Shown here: positions 1 to 5,416 of the stretch, piece after piece | How positions within the stretch are numbered: the first letter of the stretch is position 1 | How the letters are laid out: every line of letters starts with the position of its first letter | Assembly: GCA_024654415.1 (NCBI GenBank) | Contig: JANLHQ010000100.1 | Span: 1 to 18,385 of the forward strand | Source: Candidatus Azambacteria bacterium | Lineage (GTDB): Bacteria > Patescibacteriota > Minisyncoccia > GWC2-36-17 > WO2-46-25 | DNA: 18,385 nt | Direction: 5' to 3' | Program-made: the position numbers and the translations under genes | The notes under the pieces: model-generated | Database searches by the model: none | Seen by the model: the letters and a program-made list of their open reading frames with translations, nothing else | What the model was told of the DNA's origin: nothing

Positions 1-23
1 GGCGATATTGCGGATGTTCATAA

Positions 24-43
24 TATAAAAAGCCCTCGCGGGC
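24..43 (-). terminator. weak possible terminator at the window edge
   Basis: A GCCC/GGGC stem with a 4-nt loop at 32-43 is followed on the minus strand by five T residues. The stem is only 4 bp. No minus-strand gene is visible between it and the L,D-transpeptidase start at 191, so it may be chance. The rest of 1-180 shows no feature I can support. An upstream plus-strand gene could end here (for example at the TAA at 26-28), but too little is in the window to say. Confidence 0.2.
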
Positions 44-190
44 GTGAGTATCACAAGGCAAAAGTACCACAAAAATTAAATAAAATCAAGTGCCGCTCAT
101 CAGTCCGTCTATGTACAAGACGAAACGCTTATTTTACAGTATGCACATCACGCACCTTAACAATACAACCACCCAATAAAGGAGGATGAA

Positions 191-856
191 ATGCGAAAAG
201 CGCTGATACGCATCGGACTCGCCGCAATATTATTTTTTCTTCTCTGTGCGCCGCTGACCTCTTTTGCACAAGAGAGCGAACAATTGTTCTCTTTTGAAAA
301 AGTGAAAAAAAGCGGCACGCTGTGGAAGATGTTCGGTTCGCGCTGGAAAACGGTCGCAAAGATCAACCGCATATCCCCCGAGCGCATCAAAGAAGGGATG
401 ACGCTCAAAGTCCCTTACGACTGGGAAGCGGCAGAAAAATACACGCCGATGCCACGCGAACTGCCCGGCCTTGAAGGAAAGTTCATTCTCATTGATCTTG
501 TCGAGCAAGCGTTTGGCGCCTATGAAAACGGCACCCTCGTTTTGTGGGGCCCCATCTCTTCTTCGGCGGGAAGAGTCGAGTGTGGTAAACAGGACAAAAA
601 GAAACGGAAGTGCGTCACACCGACCGGGAATTTTAAAATCCTGGAAAAAAAGAAAGATGATTTTTCGAATGATTATCCACCGCCGCATGGCGGCGCCCCA
701 ATGCCGTATTCACAAAGATTTTATGGCCCATACAAGATCCATGAGGGCGCCCTTCCCGGCTACCCCGATTCACATGGATGTATCCGAGTTCTCCACTATG
801 ACGCAGTATGGCTCTTTAAGTGGACAAACAAAAAAACGGTGATAATAATCACCTAA
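191..856 (+). CDS. exported L,D-transpeptidase (YkuD) with LysM-like domain
   Basis: The product is a 221-residue cell-wall enzyme of the YkuD/L,D-transpeptidase family, which cross-links or remodels peptidoglycan through an active-site cysteine. Residues 1-26 form a Sec signal peptide ending near SFAQ. Residues 40-75 read as a LysM-like wall-binding module (SGTLWKMFGS..., ending TLKVP). The catalytic domain starts near residue 97 and carries the family signature: H184, then SHGCIRV with H195, C197 and R199. A lysine-rich insert lies near residues 134-140. The ATG at 191 is fixed by a Shine-Dalgarno AAAGGAGG at 178-185, 5 nt upstream. The gene stands alone on the plus strand and ends at a strong terminator. 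The family assignment is secure. The LysM call is less so, because it rests on a short stretch. Confidence 0.93.
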   Translation: MRKALIRIGLAAILFFLLCAPLTSFAQESEQLFSFEKVKKSGTLWKMFGSRWKTVAKINRISPERIKEGMTLKVPYDWEAAEKYTPMPRELPGLEGKFILIDLVEQAFGAYENGTLVLWGPISSSAGRVECGKQDKKKRKCVTPTGNFKILEKKKDDFSNDYPPPHGGAPMPYSQRFYGPYKIHEGALPGYPDSHGCIRVLHYDAVWLFKWTNKKTVIIIT

Positions 857-862
857 CTCAAC

Positions 863-895
863 AAAAAGACCCGCTTAACTAAGCGGGTCTTTTTT
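863..895 (+). terminator. Rho-independent terminator of the L,D-transpeptidase gene
   Basis: A stem of about 9 bp (GACCCGCTT with AAGCGGGTC) with a 4-nt effective loop is flanked by an A-run on the left and six T residues on the right. It lies just after the TAA of the L,D-transpeptidase. The A and T flanks would let it work in both directions. Confidence 0.9.
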
Positions 896-904
896 AATTC
901 GCTC

Positions 905-949
905 AATAAAAATGAAACGGGGTGGCTTCGCGTTATGCGAAACCACCCC
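905..949 (-). terminator. terminator of the small minus-strand unit
   Basis: The hairpin at 919-949 has a 13-bp stem with one mismatch (C926/A942) and a 5-nt loop. On the minus strand it is followed by GTTTCATTTTTATT. It overlaps the last codons and the stop of the 23-codon ORF at 933-1004, so that ORF and the terminator form one compact unit. Confidence 0.7.
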
Positions 950-1004
950 TTCTTCGGCACCCTTCGCTACAATGAGCGACGGCGCGGAGAATCCATCTCT
1001 TCAT
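933..1004 (-). CDS. candidate 23-residue small protein (or sRNA with embedded ORF)
   Basis: The ORF reads MKRWILRAVAHCSEGCRRRG followed by GFA and TAA. It is basic, with two cysteines and two tryptophan/aromatic positions, and I recognise no family. Support comes from its signals: AAAGGAGG at 1011-1018, 6 nt before the ATG, an extended -10 (TGGTATACT) at 1035-1043 about 30 nt upstream, and a strong terminator overlapping the stop. This is a complete transcription unit of about 125 nt. Because the terminator stem includes the final codons, ribosomes finishing the ORF would disturb the hairpin, as in attenuators. No minus-strand gene follows for it to control. The RNA itself could be the product. 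Confidence 0.4.
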   Translation of the reverse strand: MKRWILRAVAHCSEGCRRRGGFA

Positions 1005-1034
1005 GGGACACCTCCTTTGTTTAGTTGTGCTTAC

Positions 1035-1043
1035 AGTATACCA
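1035..1043 (-). promoter_or_regulatory. extended -10 promoter of the small minus-strand unit
   Basis: TGG plus TATACT reads as an extended -10 (TGnTATAAT-like). A perfect TTGACA lies at 1048-1053, but only 7 nt upstream of the -10, so it is not a normal -35 partner. The first transcribed base would be near 1028, about 24 nt before the ATG. Confidence 0.5.
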
Positions 1044-1077
1044 CCCCTGTCAAGCCCCTGTGTGTGCACTGCTTTTT

Positions 1078-1195
1078 TAAGAAAGAAAAGGGCCGCACCC
1101 AAGGAGAAAATTGTGAGGAACTGATTATGAGAGACCCGCCATGAGCCTACCGTCAATGCCTTTATTTTCCTTGAGATGCGGCCATCCTTGTGGGA
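1078..1195 (-). ncRNA. candidate small structured RNA
   Basis: No protein gene fits this stretch. A 7-bp stem pairs 1091-1097 with 1177-1183 (GGCCGCA/TGCGGCC). Inside it a 9-bp stem with one bulged G pairs 1100-1109 with 1165-1173. On the minus strand the closing stem is followed by CTTTTCTTTCTT, which fits termination. A promoter-like TTGATG-17 nt-GATAAT lies at 1202-1230 and would start the RNA near 1195. The apical 50 nt are unresolved. I looked for SRP RNA, tRNA and 6S RNA signatures and found none, so the class is unknown. Confidence 0.4.
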
Positions 1196-1201
1196 CATTT
1201 A

Positions 1202-1230
1202 ATTATCCCTAAAAAATCTATTTTCATCAA
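1202..1230 (-). promoter_or_regulatory. promoter-like element before the RNA candidate
   Basis: A -35 TTGATG (1225-1230) and a -10 GATAAT (1202-1207) are separated by 17 nt, each with about four or five matches to the sigma-70 consensus. It sits 20-50 nt downstream of the DUF167 stop codon and directs transcription into the structured region. Confidence 0.45.
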
Positions 1231-1250
1231 GGACATTATCCACAATAACA

Positions 1251-1469
1251 CTACAGAATCTCAACTACTTTTTTGCGCCCGGTTGCACCACGAAGGATTT
1301 TCACGCGCGAGGGCGCAACATCACAATACTCTGCGACTGCCCGTACGACAGCATCGTTTGCCTTTCCATCTTCTGGGACTTCCCTCACCCATACAGTCAA
1401 CTCATTCTCGCTTCCCTGTTCGATGCGAGCTTTACTGCTTTTTGGTTTTACACTGAGAAAAAACTTCAT
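1251..1469 (-). CDS. DUF167 (YggU-like) family protein
   Basis: The product is a 72-residue member of the DUF167/YggU family, small conserved proteins whose biochemical role is not settled. The match is clear over the full length: VKPKSSKARIE near the start, the motif PEDGKANDAVVRAVAEY at about residues 32-48, the SRVKILRGATGRKK segment and a KVVEIL end. The length is a little under the usual 80-100 residues, mainly at the N-terminus. Its ATG overlaps the stop of the upstream 96-residue gene in an ATGA, which implies translational coupling. It is the last gene of the operon that starts at the DJ-1/PfpI gene. Confidence 0.85.
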   Translation of the reverse strand: MKFFLSVKPKSSKARIEQGSENELTVWVREVPEDGKANDAVVRAVAEYCDVAPSRVKILRGATGRKKVVEIL

Positions 1470-1756
1470 GACGCTCGTTCATCAAGTTGCTGCTCGATGG
1501 CCTTACGGATATATTCAATCTCCCCTTCGCTGAGCGCTTTCCCATATCCCTTAAGAAATGATTCTTTTATTTTTTCAACTTCCTCTTCTACTAATTTTGG
1601 TTTTTTTAATTCAAAATACGTGGCATTGCAATGCACCATGATCATATCAATTTCGTCATCGGTAAATCCCCCCTCTCGAAGTGTTTGCATCCATGCGGGC
1701 GCTTCTTCGTCGGGAATCCTTATTTTTCTTACATGCTCAAAATTCCTTTCCGTCAT
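1466..1756 (-). CDS. conserved-looking hypothetical protein, 96 residues
   Basis: I do not recognise this family. The protein is soluble, charged and predicted helical, with no signal peptide or membrane segment. It has two alternating hydrophobic/charged helices in the C-terminal half (about residues 54-92) and a central FTDDEIDMIM stretch that resembles a short helix-binding or EF-like acidic patch without a full loop. It starts 2 nt after the DJ-1/PfpI stop and overlaps the DUF167 start by 4 nt, so it is the middle gene of a three-gene operon. The tight packing is the main evidence that it is real. Confidence 0.75.
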   Translation of the reverse strand: MTERNFEHVRKIRIPDEEAPAWMQTLREGGFTDDEIDMIMVHCNATYFELKKPKLVEEEVEKIKESFLKGYGKALSEGEIEYIRKAIEQQLDERAS

Positions 1757-1758
1757 AA

Positions 1759-2289
1759 TTAAAACTGTAGACGCGCCGCGAGTGCCTCGCCAAATGCGTG
1801 CGCCGCTTTCGGACTATTAGCAGTAATACTATTGCCGTCCTCTACCACGGGCGCATCCGTATACATCGCGCCATTGGTTTCTAAGATCGCGATGGGGTCT
1901 TTATCTGTAAAAGAGGTCCACACCGTTGCATTCTTCCCCTGTAATGCGCCTGCTTTTGCAAGTATCGTCGGCGCGATGCAGATAGCGCCGAGTAGTTTAT
2001 TCGCGGCGACAGTTTCGCGGATCAGCTGGTAGCTTTCTTCATTATCGAGATTTTCAACCGCCCCCGGGCCGCCCGCAAATATCACCGCATCGAACTCGGC
2101 AACCCTTATATCTGTGATATGTGTATCAATATGCGCCTCTCCTCCTTGAGACCCAACCGCAATCTCCCCCGCGCTTCCATTGCTCGCGGTCATGATTATA
2201 TGTCCTGCCGTAATTAATACTTCTTTAGGAATAAAATATTCCTCATCTCGAAATCCCTTTTTTGCGACAACAAATACAATAGTAGCCAT
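1759..2289 (-). CDS. DJ-1/PfpI family protein
   Basis: The product is a 176-residue DJ-1/PfpI superfamily protein. Members act as glyoxalase/deglycase-type stress proteins, chaperones or proteases, and the exact role here cannot be read from sequence. Visible motifs are FDAVIFAGGPGA (about 66-77) and the nucleophile elbow GAICIAPTILAKAGAL with the likely reactive cysteine at about residue 103. The residue after the cysteine is Ile, not the His of PfpI/YhbO-type proteins, so a protease-like triad is unlikely in the usual form. An acidic residue expected near the cysteine is plausible at the N-terminal FRDEEYF (about residues 13-19). A TATAAT -10 ends 6 nt before the ATG, so the mRNA is probably leaderless. 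It is the first gene of the operon. Confidence 0.9.
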   Translation of the reverse strand: MATIVFVVAKKGFRDEEYFIPKEVLITAGHIIMTASNGSAGEIAVGSQGGEAHIDTHITDIRVAEFDAVIFAGGPGAVENLDNEESYQLIRETVAANKLLGAICIAPTILAKAGALQGKNATVWTSFTDKDPIAILETNGAMYTDAPVVEDGNSITANSPKAAHAFGEALAARLQF

Positions 2290-2295
2290 ATGCGT

Positions 2296-2301
2296 ATTAT
2301 A
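2296..2301 (-). promoter_or_regulatory. -10 box of a leaderless DJ-1/PfpI transcript
   Basis: A perfect TATAAT is followed by only 6 nt before the ATG, and no Shine-Dalgarno is present. Transcription would start at or next to the A of the start codon. The -35 region 17 nt upstream is weak. Confidence 0.6.
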
Positions 2302-2321
2302 TAATACCTTTAGGGAAATAG

Positions 2322-2353
2322 AAAAGGGAGCTGTATGATAACAGCTCCCTTTT
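2322..2353 (-). terminator. terminator of the Nudix-like gene
   Basis: A perfect 13-bp stem (AAAAGGGAGCTGT with its complement) with a 6-nt loop lies 3 nt after the stop of the Nudix-like gene. On the minus strand it ends in CCCTTTTCTATTT. It separates this gene from the DJ-1/PfpI promoter. Confidence 0.85.
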
Positions 2354-2355
2354 GG

Positions 2356-2790
2356 TCATCCTTCATGGATGGAGTAAAAATAGTGCGTAAGTGCTCGGTG
2401 CTGATACTTCGGGATTTCCACCCGATGTAACAACCCCGTGACCTCCCGCTCATCGAAAAACCTCACCTCGTGGACATCCTCTCCTTTCTCGATAGCACCG
2501 CCACGATACTGTACGAGAAAGATCACAATGATACTATCATCTTTCTCGCATATAGAGATTAATGCATTGCTTTCTGGTGTGTCCACGTGAAACCCTGTCT
2601 CCCTCTGTATCTGTGCAACAAGGGCTTCATGTATTAAAGCATCTTCCTCACTGCACCCTCCGGGCAGACTCCATAGTTCACGCCCATCGGCATTGTGCCT
2701 CAATACCAACGCAATCTTGTCCTTGAATTGGGGAACATCTCCGAGAACGCCGTATGCGATCATCTTTTTTTCTTCCTTTGGGATATGCAC
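2356..2790 (-). CDS. Nudix-fold protein with degenerate Nudix box
   Basis: The 144-residue product looks like a Nudix hydrolase: a strand with IALVLRHN, then LWSLPGG, a Nudix-box helix, and a C-terminal strand/helix ending in HYFYSIHEG. The box GX5EX7REUXEEXGU is badly eroded. Counting from the GTG at 2790, G45 is kept, but the first Glu is Ala51, the RE pair is Ala59-Gln60, and the EE pair is Arg63-Glu64, with G66-F67 at the end. Metal-dependent hydrolysis by the standard mechanism is therefore doubtful, and binding or another activity is possible. I chose the GTG at 2790 because AAGGAGG lies 6 nt upstream. The frame stays open to a GTG at 2880, which would add 30 mostly basic residues without a Shine-Dalgarno. 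Confidence 0.75.
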   Translation of the reverse strand: MHIPKEEKKMIAYGVLGDVPQFKDKIALVLRHNADGRELWSLPGGCSEEDALIHEALVAQIQRETGFHVDTPESNALISICEKDDSIIVIFLVQYRGGAIEKGEDVHEVRFFDEREVTGLLHRVEIPKYQHRALTHYFYSIHEG

Positions 2791-2910
2791 GTGCCACCTC
2801 CTTTTTCTAAAAAGATGTTTTACAAAAGTTTTCGTAGGTATGCGGGGGCGCTCTTTGGTTCTGAATTTCTTAAATGCCACTATTGTAAACGTGCAAAAAT
2901 TGGTGTGTGT

Positions 2911-2939
2911 AAGATAAAATTAAAAATGAGAATAGTCAA
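2911..2939 (-). promoter_or_regulatory. promoter of the Nudix-like gene
   Basis: TTGACT (2934-2939), 17 nt and TATCTT (2911-2916) fit a sigma-70-type promoter. Transcription would begin near 2904. That leaves a leader of about 115 nt if translation starts at 2790, or about 24 nt if it starts at the GTG at 2880. Confidence 0.6.
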
Positions 2940-2954
2940 TACAGGCCGCGTCGC

Positions 2955-4220
2955 TTATATCGCATGCGTGATACGATAAATAACGCCCGCCTTGTCATCG
3001 GATACGAATATTACACCTCCCGGTTGAATGAGTATATCCACCGGCCTTCCAAGCGCCCTGTCGCCTACAAGCCACCCTGAAACAAAGTCTTCTTCTCCAA
3101 GATAATTCCCCTGCGCATCAAGCATATATCGCACAAGCTTATATCCTGTCGGCTCGCTTCGATTCCATGAGCCATGATATGCCACTAGCAAATTATACCA
3201 ATACTCCTCAGGCCACCCTTCTTCAGGGAAAAATGCGAGACCTAAGGGCGCCGAATGAGCAGGAATATCGATGTGGCTTGGGTGTGCCTCCTGTACAAAA
3301 CTGGGTCTCGCGTATGGACTGAAATTATAATCTTCGATATTTTTCCCATAAAACCACGGCCAGCCATACCACCCTCCTTCTTCTATAATATTTATCTCAT
3401 CTGGCGGCAGATCATCACCCAGCATATCGCGCCCCATTTCAGTGGCCCACACCCTTCCGTTCACCGGATGGATCGCCATAAATACGGAATTACGCAAACC
3501 CTTTGCGTATTCCCTTACTTCTCCCGTAGTCACATCAAGCGCTAGGATCTTTGCTCGCAATGCATTAGTTTCGTTACATACATCACATGAAGAACCAACA
3601 GAAATTAACAGTATGTTCTCAAAGGGTGCCGGCATAAACATAATGGTCCGTGAGAAATGTCTCCCCCCATCAGGAAGATCGGCAATCTTTTTCCCCCTCG
3701 CCGCATCAAGCGTACTGTTATTATAGTGATACATCATCACCTTGTCGGATTCAGCAACATAAACTACGCACTGCGTATCATCACACCGCGACGCAAGTCC
3801 ATGCGGGCGATTCAACCCGCTCAGCATTATTTCTACTTCCTCAGCCACACCATCTCCGTTTGCATCGTGAAGCGCGACCACTTTCCCTTGCGAAGGAATA
3901 CTTGTCCATAGGTTACCGTCGGGCCCCCACATCATTACGCGCGGACCCACAAGATCTTTAGCAAAAATAGAAATAGAAAAACCTTCCGGAAGCTTCAATG
4001 GCATATCCGTCTCGTTCCTTTCTACTTTCTTTTCCTTCTCCATAATTTCCTCCCCTGCCGGTGGAAGAACCGCTGTTATGTCCTGCGGTGCTTTTAGTAG
4101 CACTGGCTTAAGTCCACGCACAATGTCGAGCGCATCAAATACATATAATGAGCCTATTGTGAGTATACCCGCCACCACCGCAATCACTACAAATACCAAG
4201 AGAATTTTCTTCTTCTTCAT
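2955..4220 (-). CDS. membrane-anchored PQQ-type sugar dehydrogenase (sorbosone dehydrogenase-like)
   Basis: The 421-residue product belongs to the glucose/sorbosone dehydrogenase beta-propeller family, enzymes that oxidise sugars with PQQ and pass electrons to periplasmic or surface acceptors. Residues 5-30 form a hydrophobic N-terminal anchor. After a charged linker, the propeller begins near residue 75 (LPEGFSISIFAKDL) and shows family motifs such as GPDGNLW, RPHGLA, the cysteine cluster SCDVCNE, RNSVFMAIHPVNGRVWATEMGRD, DEINIIEEGGWYGWPWFYG and AYHGSWNR. No PQQ biosynthesis gene is in the window. The protein probably acts outside the membrane. A TATACT ends 8 nt before the ATG and there is no Shine-Dalgarno, so the mRNA is probably leaderless. 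The real substrate cannot be told from sequence. Confidence 0.9.
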   Translation of the reverse strand: MKKKKILLVFVVIAVVAGILTIGSLYVFDALDIVRGLKPVLLKAPQDITAVLPPAGEEIMEKEKKVERNETDMPLKLPEGFSISIFAKDLVGPRVMMWGPDGNLWTSIPSQGKVVALHDANGDGVAEEVEIMLSGLNRPHGLASRCDDTQCVVYVAESDKVMMYHYNNSTLDAARGKKIADLPDGGRHFSRTIMFMPAPFENILLISVGSSCDVCNETNALRAKILALDVTTGEVREYAKGLRNSVFMAIHPVNGRVWATEMGRDMLGDDLPPDEINIIEEGGWYGWPWFYGKNIEDYNFSPYARPSFVQEAHPSHIDIPAHSAPLGLAFFPEEGWPEEYWYNLLVAYHGSWNRSEPTGYKLVRYMLDAQGNYLGEEDFVSGWLVGDRALGRPVDILIQPGGVIFVSDDKAGVIYRITHAI

Positions 4221-4228
4221 ATATATAT

Positions 4229-4234
4229 AGTATA
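4229..4234 (-). promoter_or_regulatory. -10 box of a probably leaderless PQQ-dehydrogenase transcript
   Basis: TATACT is followed by 8 nt (an AT repeat) and then the ATG. No convincing -35 is seen 16-18 nt upstream. The rest of 4235-4352 holds no gene. It must also carry the promoter of the divergent gene at 4366, which I could not place with confidence. Confidence 0.5.
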
Positions 4235-4365
4235 CCCAACTTTCCTGCCTTAATACGAATGCCTCCTGTGCATTACTCGTGTTGCAAAATTATGAGTATA
4301 TGTTTTCATATGTATACAGCTTTTTTGGATAACGCCCTTTTACAATATAGCTAAAGGAGGTGAGA

Positions 4366-4683
4366 ATGAAGATTATCTCAAAGTTTTTCGTGTTCTTTCA
4401 GAAGCCAGTACTCATGACGATCGCGATCAGCAAGAATCCGGGACATCTTACTCATCAGGAATGCGATGGCGGGATTGTAACGCTCGCTAAAAACGCATCA
4501 CGAAAAGATACTATCACATGTAGTCGTTGCGCTAAGAAGGCTGAATTCGAGCCTGTCTATGCCCAACTCTTCGGATTCACCAAAGAAGATGGAAAGCCAA
4601 GAAACATCACTATTTCACGCTACCACGATGAAATAGTGCGAGGGCGCATTCACATTATCTCACCTCCACCACCTCATAAGTAA
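4366..4683 (+). CDS. small orphan protein with zinc-ribbon-like cysteines
   Basis: I do not recognise this 105-residue protein. It has a hydrophobic, basic N-terminus (about 1-22) that is not a clear signal peptide. A possible metal site follows: H27, H30 and C33, then C52-x2-C55 in the context TCSRCAKKAEF. Five potential ligands with 18 residues between the two halves resemble a small zinc ribbon. The end is proline-rich (SPPPPHK). The ATG at 4366 is chosen over a GTG at 4360 because AAAGGAGG at 4353-4360 overlaps that GTG and sits 5 nt before the ATG. It is convergent with the paralogue pair and shares a terminator with it. Confidence 0.7.
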   Translation: MKIISKFFVFFQKPVLMTIAISKNPGHLTHQECDGGIVTLAKNASRKDTITCSRCAKKAEFEPVYAQLFGFTKEDGKPRNITISRYHDEIVRGRIHIISPPPPHK

Positions 4684-4687
4684 ACAA

Positions 4688-4719
4688 AAAAGTGTCGCTG
4701 AATATTCAGCGACACTTTT
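4688..4719. terminator. shared bidirectional terminator
   Basis: A 15-bp perfect inverted repeat (AAAAGTGTCGCTGAA and its complement) with only TA between the arms lies between the convergent genes. It has A and T runs on both sides, so it can serve both strands. Its last bases overlap the stop codon of the minus-strand gene. Confidence 0.85.
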
Positions 4720-4996
4720 ATTTTATTTCTTTTCCCGCTGCGCGGCGCTCCACTGCGACAGCGATTTCCTTTTTGATCTCCTCAAACACCCTCATGATCA
4801 ATCTATGGCGAGGATTACCCTCCAAAGCTTGTTCATCCACTTCCCGCGCGCGAATAAGCTTTGGGCCGCCATAAAACCACGCCCGAGTAATTATAGAATC
4901 AACAATCTTATCATCCGCAAAAGTGAGTCCTCCGTCCTTATACACATTAAGAATGTAGTTCTTGCCGAGTAAGTCGTGGTGAGGATTTCTTTTCAC
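4718..4996 (-). CDS. orphan paralogue 2 of a tandem pair (NPHHDLLG family)
   Basis: The family is unknown to me. The 92-residue soluble protein begins MKRNPHHDLLG and shares a pattern with its upstream neighbour: NPHHDLLG, VYK-x2-GLT-x-ADDKI-x-D, a hydrophobic AW pair, then a basic NPR-x2-L motif and a charged helix. The start is a GTG fixed by AAAGGAGG 6 nt upstream. The first part of both genes is nearly identical at the DNA level (27 nt around the NPHHDLLG codons), while the rest has diverged. It is 17 nt downstream of its paralogue in the same operon and ends in the shared terminator. Confidence 0.75.
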   Translation of the reverse strand: MKRNPHHDLLGKNYILNVYKDGGLTFADDKIVDSIITRAWFYGGPKLIRAREVDEQALEGNPRHRLIMRVFEEIKKEIAVAVERRAAGKEIK

Positions 4997-5013
4997 ATCA
5001 CACCTCCTTTTTG

Positions 5014-5280
5014 TTACACTTTTTTTTCTAAGATGCGAAACAGCTCCTCAGTATTATTACTCATCTCGCAGAGCGCTCCTAACACCAACATACGTCGTGG
5101 ATTGCTCTTCAACAACTCTTCTCCTCTCTCCTCTAGTAGTGTTGATTGCCCATCACCATCCCACGCGAGTGCAATCATTTCGTCAGCGATCTTGTCGTCG
5201 GCGGGGGTGAGCCCTCTGTTTTTGTATATACCAACAACATGCTCTATGCCGAGTAAGTCGTGGTGAGGATTTTGTTTCAC
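5014..5280 (-). CDS. orphan paralogue 1 of a tandem pair (NPHHDLLG family)
   Basis: The 88-residue product reads MKQNPHHDLLGIEHVVGIYK and continues with GLTPADDKIADEMIALAW, an acidic/basic middle and NPRRMLVLGAL. It has no signal peptide or membrane segment. It looks like a small helical protein with a conserved His-His-Asp near the N-terminus. The GTG start has GGGAGG 6 nt upstream. A promoter (TTGACA-16-TATAAA) lies just upstream, so this is the first gene of a two-gene operon with the paralogue at 4718-4996. I cannot assign a function. Confidence 0.75.
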   Translation of the reverse strand: MKQNPHHDLLGIEHVVGIYKNRGLTPADDKIADEMIALAWDGDGQSTLLEERGEELLKSNPRRMLVLGALCEMSNNTEELFRILEKKV

Positions 5281-5329
5281 AGTATACCTCCCTTAGTTTT
5301 TAATGTGCCGAAACACTCGATACGTAGTA

Positions 5330-5357
5330 TTTATACTCCTACGATTATTTCTGTCAA
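5330..5357 (-). promoter_or_regulatory. promoter of the tandem paralogue operon
   Basis: A perfect TTGACA (5352-5357), 16 nt and TATAAA (5330-5335). The -35 begins 1 nt after the terminator stem of the upstream gene, so the two signals are back to back. Transcription would start near 5323, giving a leader of about 43 nt that carries GGGAGG. Confidence 0.75.
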
Positions 5358-5358
5358 T

Positions 5359-5404
5359 GACAAAACAAACACTATCAGCAGAAGCTGATAGTGTTTGTTT
5401 TGTC
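5359..5404 (-). terminator. terminator after the cupredoxin-fusion gene
   Basis: A perfect 21-bp stem with a 4-nt loop is the strongest hairpin in the window. On the minus strand it ends in a T-rich arm (GTTTGTTTTGTC), with the A-rich complement on the other side. It lies 12 nt after the stop of the gene at 5417-6859. Confidence 0.85.
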
Positions 5405-5416
5405 CTGTGATTACCT

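Noticed and set aside
1..189. Open frame of 62 codons in frame 1 from the window edge to TGA at 187-189
   Set aside because: The translation (GDIADVHNIKSPRGREYHKA...) shows no domain, and the frame contains the Shine-Dalgarno of the next gene. Length alone is weak evidence, and the true end of any upstream gene is uncertain.
1035..1053. TTGACA with TATACT as a normal promoter
   Set aside because: Spacing is only 7 nt instead of 16-18. I kept only the extended -10.
1091..1184. tRNA-like acceptor stem (7-bp GGCCGCA/TGCGGCC, about 93 nt)
   Set aside because: No T-loop GTTCGA-type sequence, no D-arm and no CCA-like end on either strand. The inner stem directly continues the outer one.
4221..4365. 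Promoter of the plus-strand gene at 4366
   Set aside because: A TACAAT at 4341-4346 lies at a plausible place, but I found no -35 at a proper distance and did not annotate it.
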